Below are positions 43,751 through 53,947 of a stretch of DNA of 64,000 nt, in pieces. Source of the DNA: Cognatishimia sp. F0-27 (lineage in GTDB: Bacteria; Pseudomonadota; Alphaproteobacteria; Rhodobacterales; Rhodobacteraceae); assembly GCF_020667845.1 (NCBI RefSeq), contig NZ_JAFMPQ010000016.1:1-64000 (forward strand), written 5' to 3'. Below the pieces are notes generated by a model, which worked only from the letters and a program-made list of their open reading frames with translations, was not told the origin of the DNA and did not search any database. The position numbers and the translations under genes are program-made. Numbering within the stretch: the first letter of the stretch is position 1; each line of letters starts with the position of its first letter.

Positions 43751-44572
43751 ATGAACAGGTTCTCATGGTTCAACGTCACGTCCCTGACACTGGGTTTCGC
43801 CTTCCTGTATCTCCCGATGCTGATCCTCGTGATTTACAGCTTCAACGAAAGCAAACTGGTCACGGTTTGGGCGGGCTTCTCGACCCGGTGGTATGGCGAG
43901 CTCTTTCGCAACGAAGAGTTCCTTGACGCCGCATGGATCACGCTTCAGGTCGCGTTTTATTCGTCGACCATCGCAACCGTTCTGGGAACCATGGCCGCCT
44001 ATGCGCTTGTGCGCGGCGGGCGTTTTCGCGGGCGGACCCTGTTTTCCGGCATGGTCTACGCGCCGCTGGTGATGCCGGAAGTGATCACCGGCCTGTCATT
44101 GCTGTTGCTGTTTATCGGGCTGGGCATGGCGACCGGGATGCTGACGGTCACGCTTGCCCATACGACCTTCTCGATGGCTTATGTGTCGGTCGTGGTGTCC
44201 TCGCGCTTGTCGACTTTCGATCGCTCGCTGGAAGAGGCAGCCCTCGATCTGGGTGCCTCGCCGTTCGAGGCGTTCCGCCTCGTGACCCTGCCGATCATTG
44301 CTCCAGCCGTCATTTCTGGCTGGTTGCTGGCCTTCACGTTGTCGCTCGACGATCTGGTGATCGCCTCATTCACAACCGGTCCCGGTGCCACAACGCTGCC
44401 GATCAAGGTCTTTTCCGCGGTCCGCCTCGGCGTCAGTCCCGAGATCAACGCCCTGTCCACCATTCTCATCGCGATCGTGACGGTCGGTGTGGTCACCGCA
44501 TCGCTGGCCACGAAGCGCCAGGCGATCCGCCAAGCCCGCGAAGAAAAAATGGGCGAACGCGGCGTCGCGTGA
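43751..44572 (+). CDS. potI: Polyamine ABC transporter permease, PotI/PotC-like
   Basis: This 273-residue permease has about six helices and an EAA loop (LEEAALDLGASPFEAFRLVTLPIIAPAV) near 180-205. The start at 43751 is preferred. An upstream frame start would translate the dispersed repeat into the N-terminus, a known annotation artefact. It pairs with PotH to form the channel. The stop overlaps the start of the following oxidase by four bases (GTGA), so the two are coupled. Confidence 0.92.
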   Translation: MNRFSWFNVTSLTLGFAFLYLPMLILVIYSFNESKLVTVWAGFSTRWYGELFRNEEFLDAAWITLQVAFYSSTIATVLGTMAAYALVRGGRFRGRTLFSGMVYAPLVMPEVITGLSLLLLFIGLGMATGMLTVTLAHTTFSMAYVSVVVSSRLSTFDRSLEEAALDLGASPFEAFRLVTLPIIAPAVISGWLLAFTLSLDDLVIASFTTGPGATTLPIKVFSAVRLGVSPEINALSTILIAIVTVGVVTASLATKRQAIRQAREEKMGERGVA

Positions 44573-45885
44573 AACGGCTTTACGAAGCACCCGCTTACGG
44601 ACCACAAGGCGCCTGCTACTGGTCTGACACGGTCCCCCCCGAACCATGGCCCAAGGCCGAGGGCATCCAGCATTGCGACGTGGCAGTGATCGGCGGCGGC
44701 TTCACAGGGGTGTCGGCGGCCCTGCGCCTTGCAGAGGCGGGCAAATCCGTTTGCCTGTTCGAAGCAGAAAACGCAGGCTACGGCGCATCCGGTCGCAATG
44801 GGGGCTTTGCCTGTCTCGGCGGGAGCAAGGCATCCGGATCACTGCTCCGACGACGCTACGGCGATGACGGTCTGCGCGCGTGGCGAGAGACGGAGAAAGC
44901 CGCCGTTTCAACCGTCGACAGGCTGATCCGCACGCATGATATGGCCGTAGACCGGCATTCGGAAGGTGAAACCCAGCTTGCGCACACGCCCCGTGCCTGG
45001 GCGACGATGCAAGCCTCGGTGAACGAAGTTCGCGCGGACTATGACGTGGAACCGATCCTGACCTCACGCACGGAGCTGCTTCAGGCCGGCATGGGTGGCC
45101 CATGGTATGGCGCGCTGACGATCCCCATCGGTTTTGCGCTGGATCCTCGGAAATATCACGCCGGGCTGGCGCGTGCGGCGCGCGCTGCCGGGGCGCGGCT
45201 GTTTGGGCACAGTCCGATCACGCAGATCGCGCGGCAAAAAGGGCTGTGGCGGCTCTCAACGCCGCGGGAGCAACTGACGGCCGAATCCGTTCTCATCGCC
45301 ACAAATGGCTATTCCTCGGAGGATGTGCCGGATTGGCTCCGGGCACGGACCTTGCCCGTGCAGTCGAGCGTGATCGTCACACGTCCGCTCACGGCGGCTG
45401 AGCGCGATGCACAAGGCTGGCGCAGCGGTCAAATGGCCTATGATACCCGCCAACTGCTTCACTATTTTCGCCTGATGCCCAACGGTCGGTTTCTGTTCGG
45501 GATGCGCGGCGGATTGCGGGCCACCCCGCGCGCGAGCGCCCGCACCCGCGCAAGGATCCATGCCGATTTTGCCAAGCTCTTCCCGGCGTGGCGCGACGTG
45601 GAGATCACGCATCACTGGTCCGGGCTGGTCTGTCTCATGGCCGGTCTGACGCCCTTCGCCGGGGCCGTGCCAAACACCAGCGGTCTTTACGCGGCGCTGG
45701 GCTACCATGGGAACGGTGTCGCCATGGCCAGCCACGCCGGGAAACTGATCGCCGATGAGATACTTGGCCGGACGCCCGACATCCCCGAAGCGATGCGCAG
45801 GCCGCCCGGTCGCTTTCCGTTTGGGCGGTTTCGGCGCGCGCTTCTGGCGCCCGCCTATTGGGGCGCCGAGCTGTTCGACCTCTGA
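44569..45885 (+). CDS. FAD-dependent amine oxidase (DAO fold), PuuB-like
   Basis: The product has 438 residues. The FAD motif VAVIGGGFTGVSAALRLAEAG is at about 32-52, followed by GYGASGRNGGFA, typical of gamma-glutamylputrescine or glycine-type oxidases. The C-terminal GLYAALGYHGNGVAMAS flavin motif is also present. It starts with GTG overlapping the potI stop. In this operon its likely substrate is an imported polyamine or its glutamylated form; it may supply an aldehyde to downstream catabolism. No gamma-glutamyl ligase is visible nearby, so simple amine oxidation is equally possible. Confidence 0.88.
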   Translation: MKRLYEAPAYGPQGACYWSDTVPPEPWPKAEGIQHCDVAVIGGGFTGVSAALRLAEAGKSVCLFEAENAGYGASGRNGGFACLGGSKASGSLLRRRYGDDGLRAWRETEKAAVSTVDRLIRTHDMAVDRHSEGETQLAHTPRAWATMQASVNEVRADYDVEPILTSRTELLQAGMGGPWYGALTIPIGFALDPRKYHAGLARAARAAGARLFGHSPITQIARQKGLWRLSTPREQLTAESVLIATNGYSSEDVPDWLRARTLPVQSSVIVTRPLTAAERDAQGWRSGQMAYDTRQLLHYFRLMPNGRFLFGMRGGLRATPRASARTRARIHADFAKLFPAWRDVEITHHWSGLVCLMAGLTPFAGAVPNTSGLYAALGYHGNGVAMASHAGKLIADEILGRTPDIPEAMRRPPGRFPFGRFRRALLAPAYWGAELFDL

Positions 45886-45902
45886 CGACGCGCGCCACTT
45901 TG

Positions 45903-46817
45903 TCAGTTATGCGTAACGCCGGACTGCCGCGCCTTGCCCCGCTGCAACCCAAGCTGGCGTTCGCGCCAGATGATCAGACCGCCAGCCGCGATGACAATTG
46001 CCGAACCCACCAGCACGGTGACCGTCGGCACCTCCGAAAAGAAGACATACCCGAACAGGATCGCAAACAGGATCGAGGCATAATCGAATGGCGCCAGCAG
46101 GGCCGCCTCTCCGAACCGATAGGCCGATGTGATCAGGATCTGTGCAACGCCTCCGATAAGTCCCGCGGAGACCAGCATGACCAGCGTTGCGGTGTCGGGC
46201 CACACCCAGCCGAAGGGGATGGTCAGCAAGGCAAAAGCCGAGGACGTCAGGGAAAAATAAAAGACGATCGCCGAGGTTTCTTCGGTCGCAACAAGCCTGC
46301 GGATATGGATCTGGGACAAGGCACGAAGCGCCGCAGAGGTCAGCACGAAAACGACACCGAGCTGTGCCGCACCACTGACATCATCCAGCGTAAGCCTCGG
46401 CCACATGACCACACCGACCCCCAAAAGCCCAAGGAACACGGCGCTGATCCGAACAAGGCGAATCCGCTCACCCAGAAGCAACGCCGCCAGGATCACGGTG
46501 AGCAGCGGTGAGGCGTAGCCCAGCGCCGTGACTTCCGGCAAGGGCAGCAAGCCGAGCGCGGAAAAGCCGAAACCCATTGCGCCGACGCCGATCAAACCCC
46601 TCCAGACATGTCCCATGGCCCGTTTGACACGCAGCCCGGTGGAAAGATCCCCCCGATAGCCGAGCCAGACCAGAATGACGGGGATTGCAAAGAAGGACCG
46701 GAAAAACACCGCCTGCCCCGCCGGCACGGTTGCCATGCTTGCCTTGATAAGCGACGCCATAATCGTGAACAGGAAGACCGAGGCCAGTTTCAGGCCAATA
46801 CCACGCCAGGGGGACAT
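45903..46817 (-). CDS. DMT-superfamily (EamA) transporter
   Basis: This 304-residue protein has about ten hydrophobic helices in two EamA repeats (first near 5-135, second near 145-285). The family exports or moves small metabolites such as amino acids and nucleotides; the substrate is not inferable. The start at 46817 follows AAGGAG. It converges with the amine oxidase gene, 17 bases away, and is separated from the next gene by a repeat-containing spacer. Confidence 0.88.
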   Translation of the reverse strand: MSPWRGIGLKLASVFLFTIMASLIKASMATVPAGQAVFFRSFFAIPVILVWLGYRGDLSTGLRVKRAMGHVWRGLIGVGAMGFGFSALGLLPLPEVTALGYASPLLTVILAALLLGERIRLVRISAVFLGLLGVGVVMWPRLTLDDVSGAAQLGVVFVLTSAALRALSQIHIRRLVATEETSAIVFYFSLTSSAFALLTIPFGWVWPDTATLVMLVSAGLIGGVAQILITSAYRFGEAALLAPFDYASILFAILFGYVFFSEVPTVTVLVGSAIVIAAGGLIIWRERQLGLQRGKARQSGVTHN

Positions 46818-46976
46818 GAACGCTCCTTTTCGTGCCCGGCCCAGCCGGACACGCTTGCAGGCAACCCTGTCCTGTTCGCCAAAGCGCGTCAATGGCTTGA
46901 GCGATAGGGCGCGCCCCATCGGCACCCGCAGGCAAGCCTGGCGAATTACCCGCCTTTGTTCCGATTTTCGATACCC

Positions 46977-47055
46977 GGTCGTGGCCCGAAGGCGGAGGTC
47001 GCGGCCCAAAGGCGCGGATCACAAACCGAAGGCGCGGGTCGCGACCCGAAGGGCC
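46977..47055. repeat. Imperfect tandem repeat of about 21 bp
   Basis: Four imperfect copies of GGTCGCGGCCCGAAGGCG-type units run in a row (for example GGTCGTGGCCCGAAGGCGGA, then GGTCGCGGCCCAAAGGCGCG). The period is about 20-22 bases. It lies in the spacer upstream of the EamA gene; no known function. Confidence 0.7.
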
Positions 47056-47071
47056 GAGCAGGTGTAGAAGT

Positions 47072-47482
47072 CTACGGTTGGTGTGCGACGGCCTGCCGTC
47101 TGACCACCTGTTTGAGAAGCTCCATCTCCGCCCGCAACAGCGCCACTTCAGCCCGGAGATCCGCGTCTGCGCCTTCTCCCGCAATGACCGGGACACTCTC
47201 GAGCACGGTGTTGTTCAAGGCATCGCGGATCACCAACGTGCGGATACCGTCGCCCAGCGCTTCGCGTGGCACAGGGATTTCAATGAACCACTGAGACGTC
47301 TCCGGGATCGGGGAAAGCGTCACACCCGGACAGCGCCGGCCATCCAGGGTGACCGCGATATCAGGATGGCCAAAGGCTCCGCTGCCTGGATCAAGGACCC
47401 CTTCCCACAGCCCATCGGCAAACCGTGTTTTGACCAACGAATAGAGTGAGTTGTAACTCGGCTGCCCCCAGCTCTCGGACAT
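47072..47482 (-). CDS. Small protein, function unknown
   Basis: The protein has 136 residues, with AAGGAG before its start at 47482. It is beta-rich in the first 95 residues (FGHPDIAVTLDGRRCPGVTL, WFIEIPVPREALGDG) and ends in a coiled-coil-like helix (ADLRAEVALLRAEMELLKQVVRRQ). There is no signal peptide. It is followed by a gene of similar unknown type. The family was not recognised with confidence. Confidence 0.7.
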   Translation of the reverse strand: MSESWGQPSYNSLYSLVKTRFADGLWEGVLDPGSGAFGHPDIAVTLDGRRCPGVTLSPIPETSQWFIEIPVPREALGDGIRTLVIRDALNNTVLESVPVIAGEGADADLRAEVALLRAEMELLKQVVRRQAVAHQP

Positions 47483-47564
47483 CAGGCGCACTCCTTTGGC
47501 ATCGCGGGTGCAGCAGTGTCGGGACGGTGTAAGGGCCAAGCAAAAGCGCCCAAAGCGGCTGCTC

Positions 47565-48338
47565 TCAAAGCGCGGCCCTCCACCGGCGTGACACCACGAG
47601 GTCACGGACCGACACCGCATTCATCGCCGGTTGCACACAGATCAGGTCAAGCCAAAGCTTGTCCACGCGCGCAGCGTTGAACCCTGTATAAGCGAGATCA
47701 AACGCAACGCTCCGCTCTTCAAGGTGCATGGGAACTTCACGCACAAGGCGCTCGATATTCGGCCCCGTTCGAATGTTGAGCCGGATATAGACCTCCATCG
47801 GGCGCTCCACCTCAAAGACGCCATCCACGGCGATCAGATGCGCCTTTGTCAGGCCGCGCACCGCATCGAGCGGCAAATCGACGGCCATCGACAGATAAGT
47901 GCCCGAAAAACCGAACACCTCAAGGCACAAGGCATAGGGTGCCGGGTCCGCCGACCGGTTTGACGGACATTGCCGCATCGCGATTTCCGTCCGGTCGCAA
48001 TCGTGAAACAGATATGTCCCCCGGCCAAGCGCCGCGCGCCGCCCAACCCCGGCCTGTCCGACTTTGTCCAGCGGTTCGCGCCATGCCGGCGGGCGCCACA
48101 CCCAATCCGAACCAAGGGGCACAAGCGGCGTTGCCGGATCGTGCCCTTCCCCGACCGGCCGACTTTCCGCGGATTGGAGGAATCGGTCAATCCGTGGCAT
48201 GAGCCGACGCGCCGTCCCCTGATTGCGGCGCAAAGCCAGAAGATCGCCCGCAGCCGCCTTCTTCGTGGCGCGGCGCAAACGGCGCGTAAGCCCGGCATGC
48301 AAGCCGTCATCAAACCAGTTCAGTGAGTCGTGCAACAT
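47565..48338 (-). CDS. Hypothetical protein, possibly DUF6478
   Basis: The product has 257 residues. The N-terminal third is basic and helical (GLTRRLRRATKKAAAGDLLALRRN). The rest is beta-rich, with GRGTYLFHDCDRTEIAMRQ near 110 and a LEVFGFSGTYLSMAVDLP core near 145. I tentatively associate it with the DUF6478 family found in Rhodobacterales, from memory. There is no membrane helix or signal. The two genes after it lie on the same strand with short spacers, so they may be co-transcribed. Confidence 0.65.
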   Translation of the reverse strand: MLHDSLNWFDDGLHAGLTRRLRRATKKAAAGDLLALRRNQGTARRLMPRIDRFLQSAESRPVGEGHDPATPLVPLGSDWVWRPPAWREPLDKVGQAGVGRRAALGRGTYLFHDCDRTEIAMRQCPSNRSADPAPYALCLEVFGFSGTYLSMAVDLPLDAVRGLTKAHLIAVDGVFEVERPMEVYIRLNIRTGPNIERLVREVPMHLEERSVAFDLAYTGFNAARVDKLWLDLICVQPAMNAVSVRDLVVSRRWRAAL

Positions 48339-48397
48339 CAGCCAACCATTTGCAGCAACGGATTTTTCAAACCCGGCGCGATCTTGGCTGAGAAAGG

Positions 48398-49177
48398 CTA
48401 AGGATTGAGTAAACGGCCCAGGAATCCGCGTTGCTTTTCCCCCGCGGCATCGCCGACAGCGGGTTTTGCAGGGCCGGCGCGGAAGATCCCCAAACCAGAC
48501 ACCTGTTGTTTCGGCGACCCGGCAAGAATGCCATCCCGGACCTGCCCGAGGAGCTGCGCGCCACCGCGCCCGGCAAGCGGACTGCCTTCGGGAACGTAAA
48601 GCGCCAAGGCAACCAACCTGTCATTGACAAGCAGCGTTGCACGCCAATACCGCGGGTCGGGTCGCGCCAACACTCTGATCGTGTCATCGGACAGGTTTGC
48701 CATGACCATACCCGATTGGCGCGCACCCGACACGAGGCTTGCGCCGCTGGCGCTGGCCAGCTGTTCCGGTGTGGGCAAGTCGTCCATCGTGGCACGGTCA
48801 CCAACGGCAACGGTGATCAGCGCTGGCCGCACCCGTCCTTGTCCCGTTTCACCGCTCAGGATGTGGCAGCTGCCGAGCACCGCGAAACCGGCCTCCGCTC
48901 CCGTCTTGAGCGTGGTGCGGTCGATGCAATAGCCGCGCGGGGCATCGATGCCGACAGCCCCGCGCACCAGCATGGCACTTCTGAGTGTTGCACCTTCACG
49001 CGGCGAAGACAGGCCCCCGAGAACGCCGGGCTCGTCATCCCTCTGCGGCTGTGTCGCCAACGCAAGGATGTTCGGCAACCCGGCGCGTGCGCCCTCCGCC
49101 CCGGTCGCGATCTCTTCGGAGCAGGCCGCCGTCAGGCCAAGGCTCGCGCAAAGAGCGGCACGCCGCAGAAGCCGCAT
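48398..49177 (-). CDS. Lipoprotein of unknown function
   Basis: The protein has 259 residues. The N-terminus is a lipoprotein signal (LRRAALCASLGLTAACSEE with lipobox LTAAC, modified Cys near 19). The mature part has no recognised domain; it contains one Cys pair (near 84 and 104) that could form a disulfide. It is probably anchored to the inner or outer membrane. Its start lies directly after the ilvD stop, so it is co-transcribed with ilvD, although no metabolic link is evident. Confidence 0.75.
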   Translation of the reverse strand: MRLLRRAALCASLGLTAACSEEIATGAEGARAGLPNILALATQPQRDDEPGVLGGLSSPREGATLRSAMLVRGAVGIDAPRGYCIDRTTLKTGAEAGFAVLGSCHILSGETGQGRVRPALITVAVGDRATMDDLPTPEQLASASGASLVSGARQSGMVMANLSDDTIRVLARPDPRYWRATLLVNDRLVALALYVPEGSPLAGRGGAQLLGQVRDGILAGSPKQQVSGLGIFRAGPAKPAVGDAAGEKQRGFLGRLLNP

Positions 49178-49180
49178 CAC

Positions 49181-50944
49181 TCAGATATCCGCATAGACGT
49201 GCTTTTCCTTCTCCGCGCCGGGATGTGTCACGGCGCCCTTGTAAGTCTCACCCACGAGCTGCGCGTATTTCCACAATGCGCCCGACGCATAGATCGTCTC
49301 ACGCGGACCGCTCCACGCCTTTTTGCGCGTATCCAGCTCTTCGTCTGAGAGATCGACGGACAGCACACCCGATACAGCGTCGATGGTGATCATGTCGCCG
49401 TTCTTCAGCAGCGCGATCGGTCCGCCATGCGCCGCCTCGGGTCCGACATGTCCGACACAGAAACCGCGCGTCGCACCGGAGAAGCGACCGTCGGTGATAA
49501 GCGCCACCTTCTTGCCCATGCCCTGCCCGCTGAGCGCGGCGGTCGTCGCCAGCATCTCGCGCATGCCCGGACCGCCTGCGGGGCCTTCGTTGCGGATGAC
49601 GATCACCTCTCCTTCTTCGTATTCACGCGCCTTGACCGCCGCAAAAGCGTCTTCCTCGCATTCAAACACGCGCGCCGGACCGGTAAAGACTTGATCCTCC
49701 GCAGAGATGCCAGCGACCTTCACGATAGCACCCTGCGGGGCAAGGTTGCCCTTGAGCCCCACGACACCGCCCGTCTTGGTGATGGGCGTTTCAATGGAAT
49801 AGATCACCTTGCCGTCCGCTTTCCGCGTGACCTTGTCGAGCTCTTCCCCGACGGAATAGCCCGAGGCGGTCATGCAATCCTCGTGAATAAGACCCGCCTT
49901 GCGCAGTTCGTTCATCACGACAGGCACACCGCCCGCCTCGTAAAGGTCCTTGGCCACATACTGACCACCGGGCTTGAGATCGACAAAATAGGGCGTGTCG
50001 CGGAAGATCTCACAGACATCATCAAGGAAGAACTCGATGCCCGCTTCATGCGCGATGGCCGGCATGTGCAACCCGGCATTGGTCGACCCGCCGGTGCAGG
50101 CAACGACGCGTGCCGCGTTCTCGAGCGCTTCTCGCGTGACGATGTGGCGCGCGCGAATCCCGTTCTCGACAAGGTCCATGACCGCCCGGCCCGAAGCCTC
50201 GCCATATTGATCGCGGCTTTCATACGGGGCCGGCATGCCCGACGAGTTGAAAAGGGCAAGCCCGATCGCTTCGGAGACGCAGGCCATGGTGTTCGCGGTA
50301 AACTGTCCGCCACAGGCGCCAGCCGACGGACAGGCGACCCGCTCCAGCATGTCGAGCGCCGCGTCGGACATCTGATCGTTCTGGTGACGCCCAACCGCTT
50401 CGAACATGTCCTGAACCGTAAGGTCCCGCGAGCGGAAATCATCGGGGATTTCATCCACCTGCGGTGCGCGGCCCGGAAGGATGGAACCGCCATAGATAAA
50501 CACCGAAGGCACATTGAGCCGGACCATCGCCATCATCATGCCCGGCAAGGACTTGTCGCACCCGGCCAGCCCCACGATGGCGTCGTAGGAATGGCCACGC
50601 ATTGTCAGCTCGACCGTGTCCGCGATCGCCTCGCGCGACGCCAGCGACGAACGCATGCCTTCATGGCCCATCGCGATGCCGTCCGTCACGGTGATCGTCG
50701 TAAATTCACGCGGGGTGCCAAAGGCCTGCTTGACCCCCATCTTGACCGCCTGCGCTTGTCGGTTCAGCGCGATGTTGCAGGGCGCCGCCTCGTTCCAGCA
50801 AGTGGCCACGCCGACAAGCGGTTGATGGATTTCCTCCTCGGTCATGCCCATGGCATAGTAATAGGACCGGTGGGGCGCCCGTTCCGGCCCTTCGGTCACG
50901 TGACGGCTGGGCAGCTTGGATTTGTCGAAGGGGCGCTTGAGCAT
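49181..50944 (-). CDS. ilvD: Dihydroxy-acid dehydratase
   Basis: This 587-residue Fe-S dehydratase of branched-chain amino acid and pantothenate synthesis converts dihydroxy acids to 2-oxo acids. Cluster-binding cysteines are seen in GCDKSLPG near 128 and in [16 protein letters not shown] near 200; a third lies in [11 protein letters not shown] near 48. The length matches the family. The gene starts with the usual [24 protein letters not shown] opening. It seems to head a short operon with a lipoprotein gene. Confidence 0.96.
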   Translation of the reverse strand: MLKRPFDKSKLPSRHVTEGPERAPHRSYYYAMGMTEEEIHQPLVGVATCWNEAAPCNIALNRQAQAVKMGVKQAFGTPREFTTITVTDGIAMGHEGMRSSLASREAIADTVELTMRGHSYDAIVGLAGCDKSLPGMMMAMVRLNVPSVFIYGGSILPGRAPQVDEIPDDFRSRDLTVQDMFEAVGRHQNDQMSDAALDMLERVACPSAGACGGQFTANTMACVSEAIGLALFNSSGMPAPYESRDQYGEASGRAVMDLVENGIRARHIVTREALENAARVVACTGGSTNAGLHMPAIAHEAGIEFFLDDVCEIFRDTPYFVDLKPGGQYVAKDLYEAGGVPVVMNELRKAGLIHEDCMTASGYSVGEELDKVTRKADGKVIYSIETPITKTGGVVGLKGNLAPQGAIVKVAGISAEDQVFTGPARVFECEEDAFAAVKAREYEEGEVIVIRNEGPAGGPGMREMLATTAALSGQGMGKKVALITDGRFSGATRGFCVGHVGPEAAHGGPIALLKNGDMITIDAVSGVLSVDLSDEELDTRKKAWSGPRETIYASGALWKYAQLVGETYKGAVTHPGAEKEKHVYADI

Positions 50945-51782
50945 GGCGGAAGCCTCTTAAGGGGATCTGAGTTGAATTCGCTCCCGCTTCTGTAGCAACG
51001 CGTTTTGTCGCAGACAAGCATTGCGCATACTCCGCCCGTCAATGCACTTCGTCCGTGCGCCGCCCTCGCCGGACCGGATCGCCGCAAAAGGCCCGCAAGG
51101 TTTGACAGAGCGCCAGCTGCGCCCGATGATCCCGACGAACCCCAGTTTCGCGACCGAGGTGCCACCGATTTACACCAACCGGACCCCTGATCCGCCATGG
51201 ACCTCGAACAAATAGGATACCGGTCAAGGCCCGCAGAGCGTCTTGGGGCATCCGCGCGACGGGCAGTCGCTCCGGTCGCAGCAGCGCAGGGCCAGCGATC
51301 CGTTGCACAGAGCCACCGGTCTCAAAGGGCAACGCCGTCATGACGCAACCGAGCCCGATAACCGCTCTTGTGGCCTTTTTCGCGATCCGTCTGCGCCAAC
51401 TCACCCGCGCAATACCGGTGCAAGTCGCGGCGCTTGCTAGAGCGTTTCCGGCACGCCGCGCCGAGGCTCGGTTCGGCGCGAAGCATGGCCGCCGGACGAT
51501 CCGCGTCGAACCCGTCACTTGCCCGCGCGACCATGGGGGTGGCTGCAACCGGTGCCCGATCACGCAAGCAACCATCCGGACCAGCGACGCCAGGCGCGGC
51601 CTGGCCGTCCCGCTGATGCCATCGCGAAGGAAAAACCCCCGGCGAAAGACCCCCGAAAGACAGGGCTCAGCACAGAGCCGGAAGCGGCCCCGTGCCCAGC
51701 TCTGCTCCGCACCGTTGGAAGCCTCCATCGCCTTGGCAGTCATGAGGTCCACCCCCTTGCGCCAGCGCAGGGCGCTTGGGAT
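50945..51782. other. 838-bp spacer without a convincing gene
   Basis: Frames in this stretch are Arg/Pro/Ser-rich and lack ribosome sites. The longest, at 51340-51786 (+) and 51039-52058 (-), overlap a real protease gene or have random-like composition. It may be decayed coding sequence or regulatory DNA for ilvD and the protease. No repeat or RNA gene was recognised. Confidence 0.45.
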
Positions 51783-52676
51783 ATGACCGCCTATCGCCCC
51801 TTCCGGCTGTTGACAGACCCTGCGCGACCCAGCGCGGCTCTGTGGCGCCTGACGCTTGGTCTGTTGGTGGCTCTGGTCGTCATGTTTGGCCTGAGTCGCG
51901 CCGTCCTCGCGCTCGCCCGCGCAAGCCTCGAGGATGACAGCTACTGGGCGCTCGTGGCCGCTCTGGAGCGCGCCGACACCCCTCTGGGGCTGTTGGGACT
52001 CCTGACGATCATGGGCGCCATGGGCGTCGGCGCCCTCGTCGCATGCGAGCATGTGCACAGGCGACCGGTCTCAACACTGTTCGGACCATTGCGCCTGTTC
52101 CGCCGGCAATTCCTTGTCGTCGCCTTGGCCGTCTCCATGCTCCATATCGGTGTCGCGATATTACCGCCCTGGCCGCATGCGCAAACACTGCAACCGGGCC
52201 TGCCGCCGACACTATGGGTGAGCCTGCTGCCGCTGACGCTGGTCGCCCTGCTGATCCAGACAGGGAGCGAGGAACTGCTCTTTCGCGGCTACTTGCAAAG
52301 TCAGCTCGGCGCGCGCTTTGCGCATCCCGTGGTTTGGTTGAGCGTGCCCTCCGCCCTGTTCGCGCTTGGGCATTACGCACCTGAGGTATACGGCGAAAAC
52401 GCGCTGGCCGTGATGCTCTGGGCCGGGGCCTTCGGGCTCGCGGCCGCCGATCTTACCGCACGTGCCGGCAGCCTCGGCCCGGCGATCGCCCTGCATCTCG
52501 TCAACAACATCGCCGCAATCGCCCTTGTCTCGCTAAGTGGCGAAATGTCCGGGCTCGCCCTTTATCGCCTGCCCTTCGGCGCCGATGACAGCGCGGCCAT
52601 CGCCGCAATCCTGCCCGCAGACCTCGCCATGATCGGCCTGAGCTGGCTCACCGCCCGCATCGCGCTCGCGCGATGA
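51783..52676 (+). CDS. CPBP-family intramembrane glutamic-type protease
   Basis: This 297-residue protein has about eight hydrophobic helices. The family motifs are EELLFRG (EExxxR, near 162), FALGHYAP (FxxxH, near 197) and HLVNN (HxxxN, near 239), the expected active-site set of CAAX-protease/bacteriocin-processing proteins. It cleaves within the membrane; the substrate is unknown. The start at 51783 is chosen from the context of the first helix; the ribosome site (GGGAT) is weak. Confidence 0.85.
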   Translation: MTAYRPFRLLTDPARPSAALWRLTLGLLVALVVMFGLSRAVLALARASLEDDSYWALVAALERADTPLGLLGLLTIMGAMGVGALVACEHVHRRPVSTLFGPLRLFRRQFLVVALAVSMLHIGVAILPPWPHAQTLQPGLPPTLWVSLLPLTLVALLIQTGSEELLFRGYLQSQLGARFAHPVVWLSVPSALFALGHYAPEVYGENALAVMLWAGAFGLAAADLTARAGSLGPAIALHLVNNIAAIALVSLSGEMSGLALYRLPFGADDSAAIAAILPADLAMIGLSWLTARIALAR

Positions 52677-52793
52677 CCCCATAGCACATCGGCCACTGCA
52701 CGCCCGCGGATCCCGCACAGCGCGCCACAGCCACCATAGAGACCCGAAACCAAGCCAGGCGTCCCGCCTCCCGCCTGTAACGCGCAACCCAGG

Positions 52794-52815
52794 TTTCTTC
52801 TGTCCTGAAATACTC
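52794..52815. repeat. Second copy of the dispersed repeat opening
   Basis: TTTCTTCTGTCCTGAAATAC plus TC differs from the opening of the element at 43661 at a single base. The hairpins that follow there are missing here, so this is a truncated or variant copy. It lies in the 332-bp spacer before accD, which otherwise shows no gene. Confidence 0.6.
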
Positions 52816-53008
52816 AAAATATCACCGCCCACCACCACAACACCGGCAACCGAGACACCGCGCACCGGTCCACACCCGCGCCTGGCACCGCATTACACCC
52901 GTGTACGCCGTCACAATCCGATCCCGACACGGTCCCGCCTGCCTGATTGCAATTCCGCTTGGCCGCGCTTAAGTCTCCCGCAGCATCAACAGCCTCGGGC
53001 CGTTCCCC

Positions 53009-53947
53009 ATGAACTGGATCACAAATTACGTCCGCCCCCGGATCAACTCGATCTTTTCGCGTCGTGAAACGCCGGAGAACCTGTGGTCGAAATGCGATGG
53101 TTGCGGCACGATGCTCTTCCACCGCGAGATCTCCGATAACCTCAATGTTTGCACGAACTGCAACCATCACATGCACATCACACCGCGCGACCGCTTTGCC
53201 GCGCTGTTTGACGGAGGGATCTTCAGCGAGGTCGCCGTGCCGGAACCGCTCTCCGATCCGCTTCAATTCCGCGATCAGAAACGCTATCCAGACCGGCTCA
53301 AAGCCGCCCAGAGAGACACGGGCGAGAAAGAGGCGATGCTGGTTGCGACCGGAGAGATCGGTCGCACGCCCATTGTCGCGGCCGCACAGGATTTCAGCTT
53401 CATGGCGGGGTCCATGGGGATGTATGTCGGCAACGCGATCATTGCCGCCGCCGAAGAGGCCGTGCGCCTTGGTCGGCCGCTGATCCTGTTTTCGGCCGCA
53501 GGCGGCGCGCGCATGCAGGAAGGCATCCTGAGCCTGATGCAAATGCCGCGCACAACCGTCGCGGTCCAGATGCTCAAGGAAGCGGGGCTTCCCTATATCG
53601 TCGTGCTGACCCACCCGACGACCGGCGGCGTAACCGCCTCTTACGCCATGCTGGGCGACATCCAGATTGCAGAACCCGAAGCCTTGATCTGTTTCGCCGG
53701 ACCGCGCGTCATCGAACAGACGATCCGCGAGAAGCTGCCCGAAGGGTTCCAGCGCGCGGAATACCTGCTCGAACACGGCATGCTCGATCGCGTCACCGAC
53801 CGCCGCGAGATGCGCAAAGAGCTGATCGTCATTACCCGCATGCTGATGCAGATGCCGCCACCCACATGGGGTGACCTGCCCCCGCCCGGTCCGGAAACGG
53901 TCAGCGGCTCTCCGGAACCGGCCACCCAAACCGATCGTTCCGGATGA
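53009..53947 (+). CDS. accD: Acetyl-CoA carboxylase carboxyltransferase subunit beta
   Basis: The product has 312 residues. An N-terminal zinc ribbon ([12 protein letters not shown], then CTNCNHHM, at about 28-50) precedes the carboxyltransferase domain ([11 protein letters not shown], then [19 protein letters not shown] near 165). With AccA it transfers carboxyl from biotin to acetyl-CoA, the first step of fatty acid synthesis. The C-terminal tail after about 285 is Pro-rich. The stop overlaps the folC start (ATGA), a common arrangement. Confidence 0.96.
   Translation: MNWITNYVRPRINSIFSRRETPENLWSKCDGCGTMLFHREISDNLNVCTNCNHHMHITPRDRFAALFDGGIFSEVAVPEPLSDPLQFRDQKRYPDRLKAAQRDTGEKEAMLVATGEIGRTPIVAAAQDFSFMAGSMGMYVGNAIIAAAEEAVRLGRPLILFSAAGGARMQEGILSLMQMPRTTVAVQMLKEAGLPYIVVLTHPTTGGVTASYAMLGDIQIAEPEALICFAGPRVIEQTIREKLPEGFQRAEYLLEHGMLDRVTDRREMRKELIVITRMLMQMPPPTWGDLPPPGPETVSGSPEPATQTDRSG

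Noticed and set aside
49427-50995. 522-residue plus-strand frame opposite ilvD
   Set aside because: It is antisense to a complete ilvD with cluster cysteines; rich in Arg and His, with no domain.
51039-52058. 339-residue minus-strand frame over the spacer and the CPBP gene
   Set aside because: It runs antisense to the first half of a protease with intact motifs and has no start signal.
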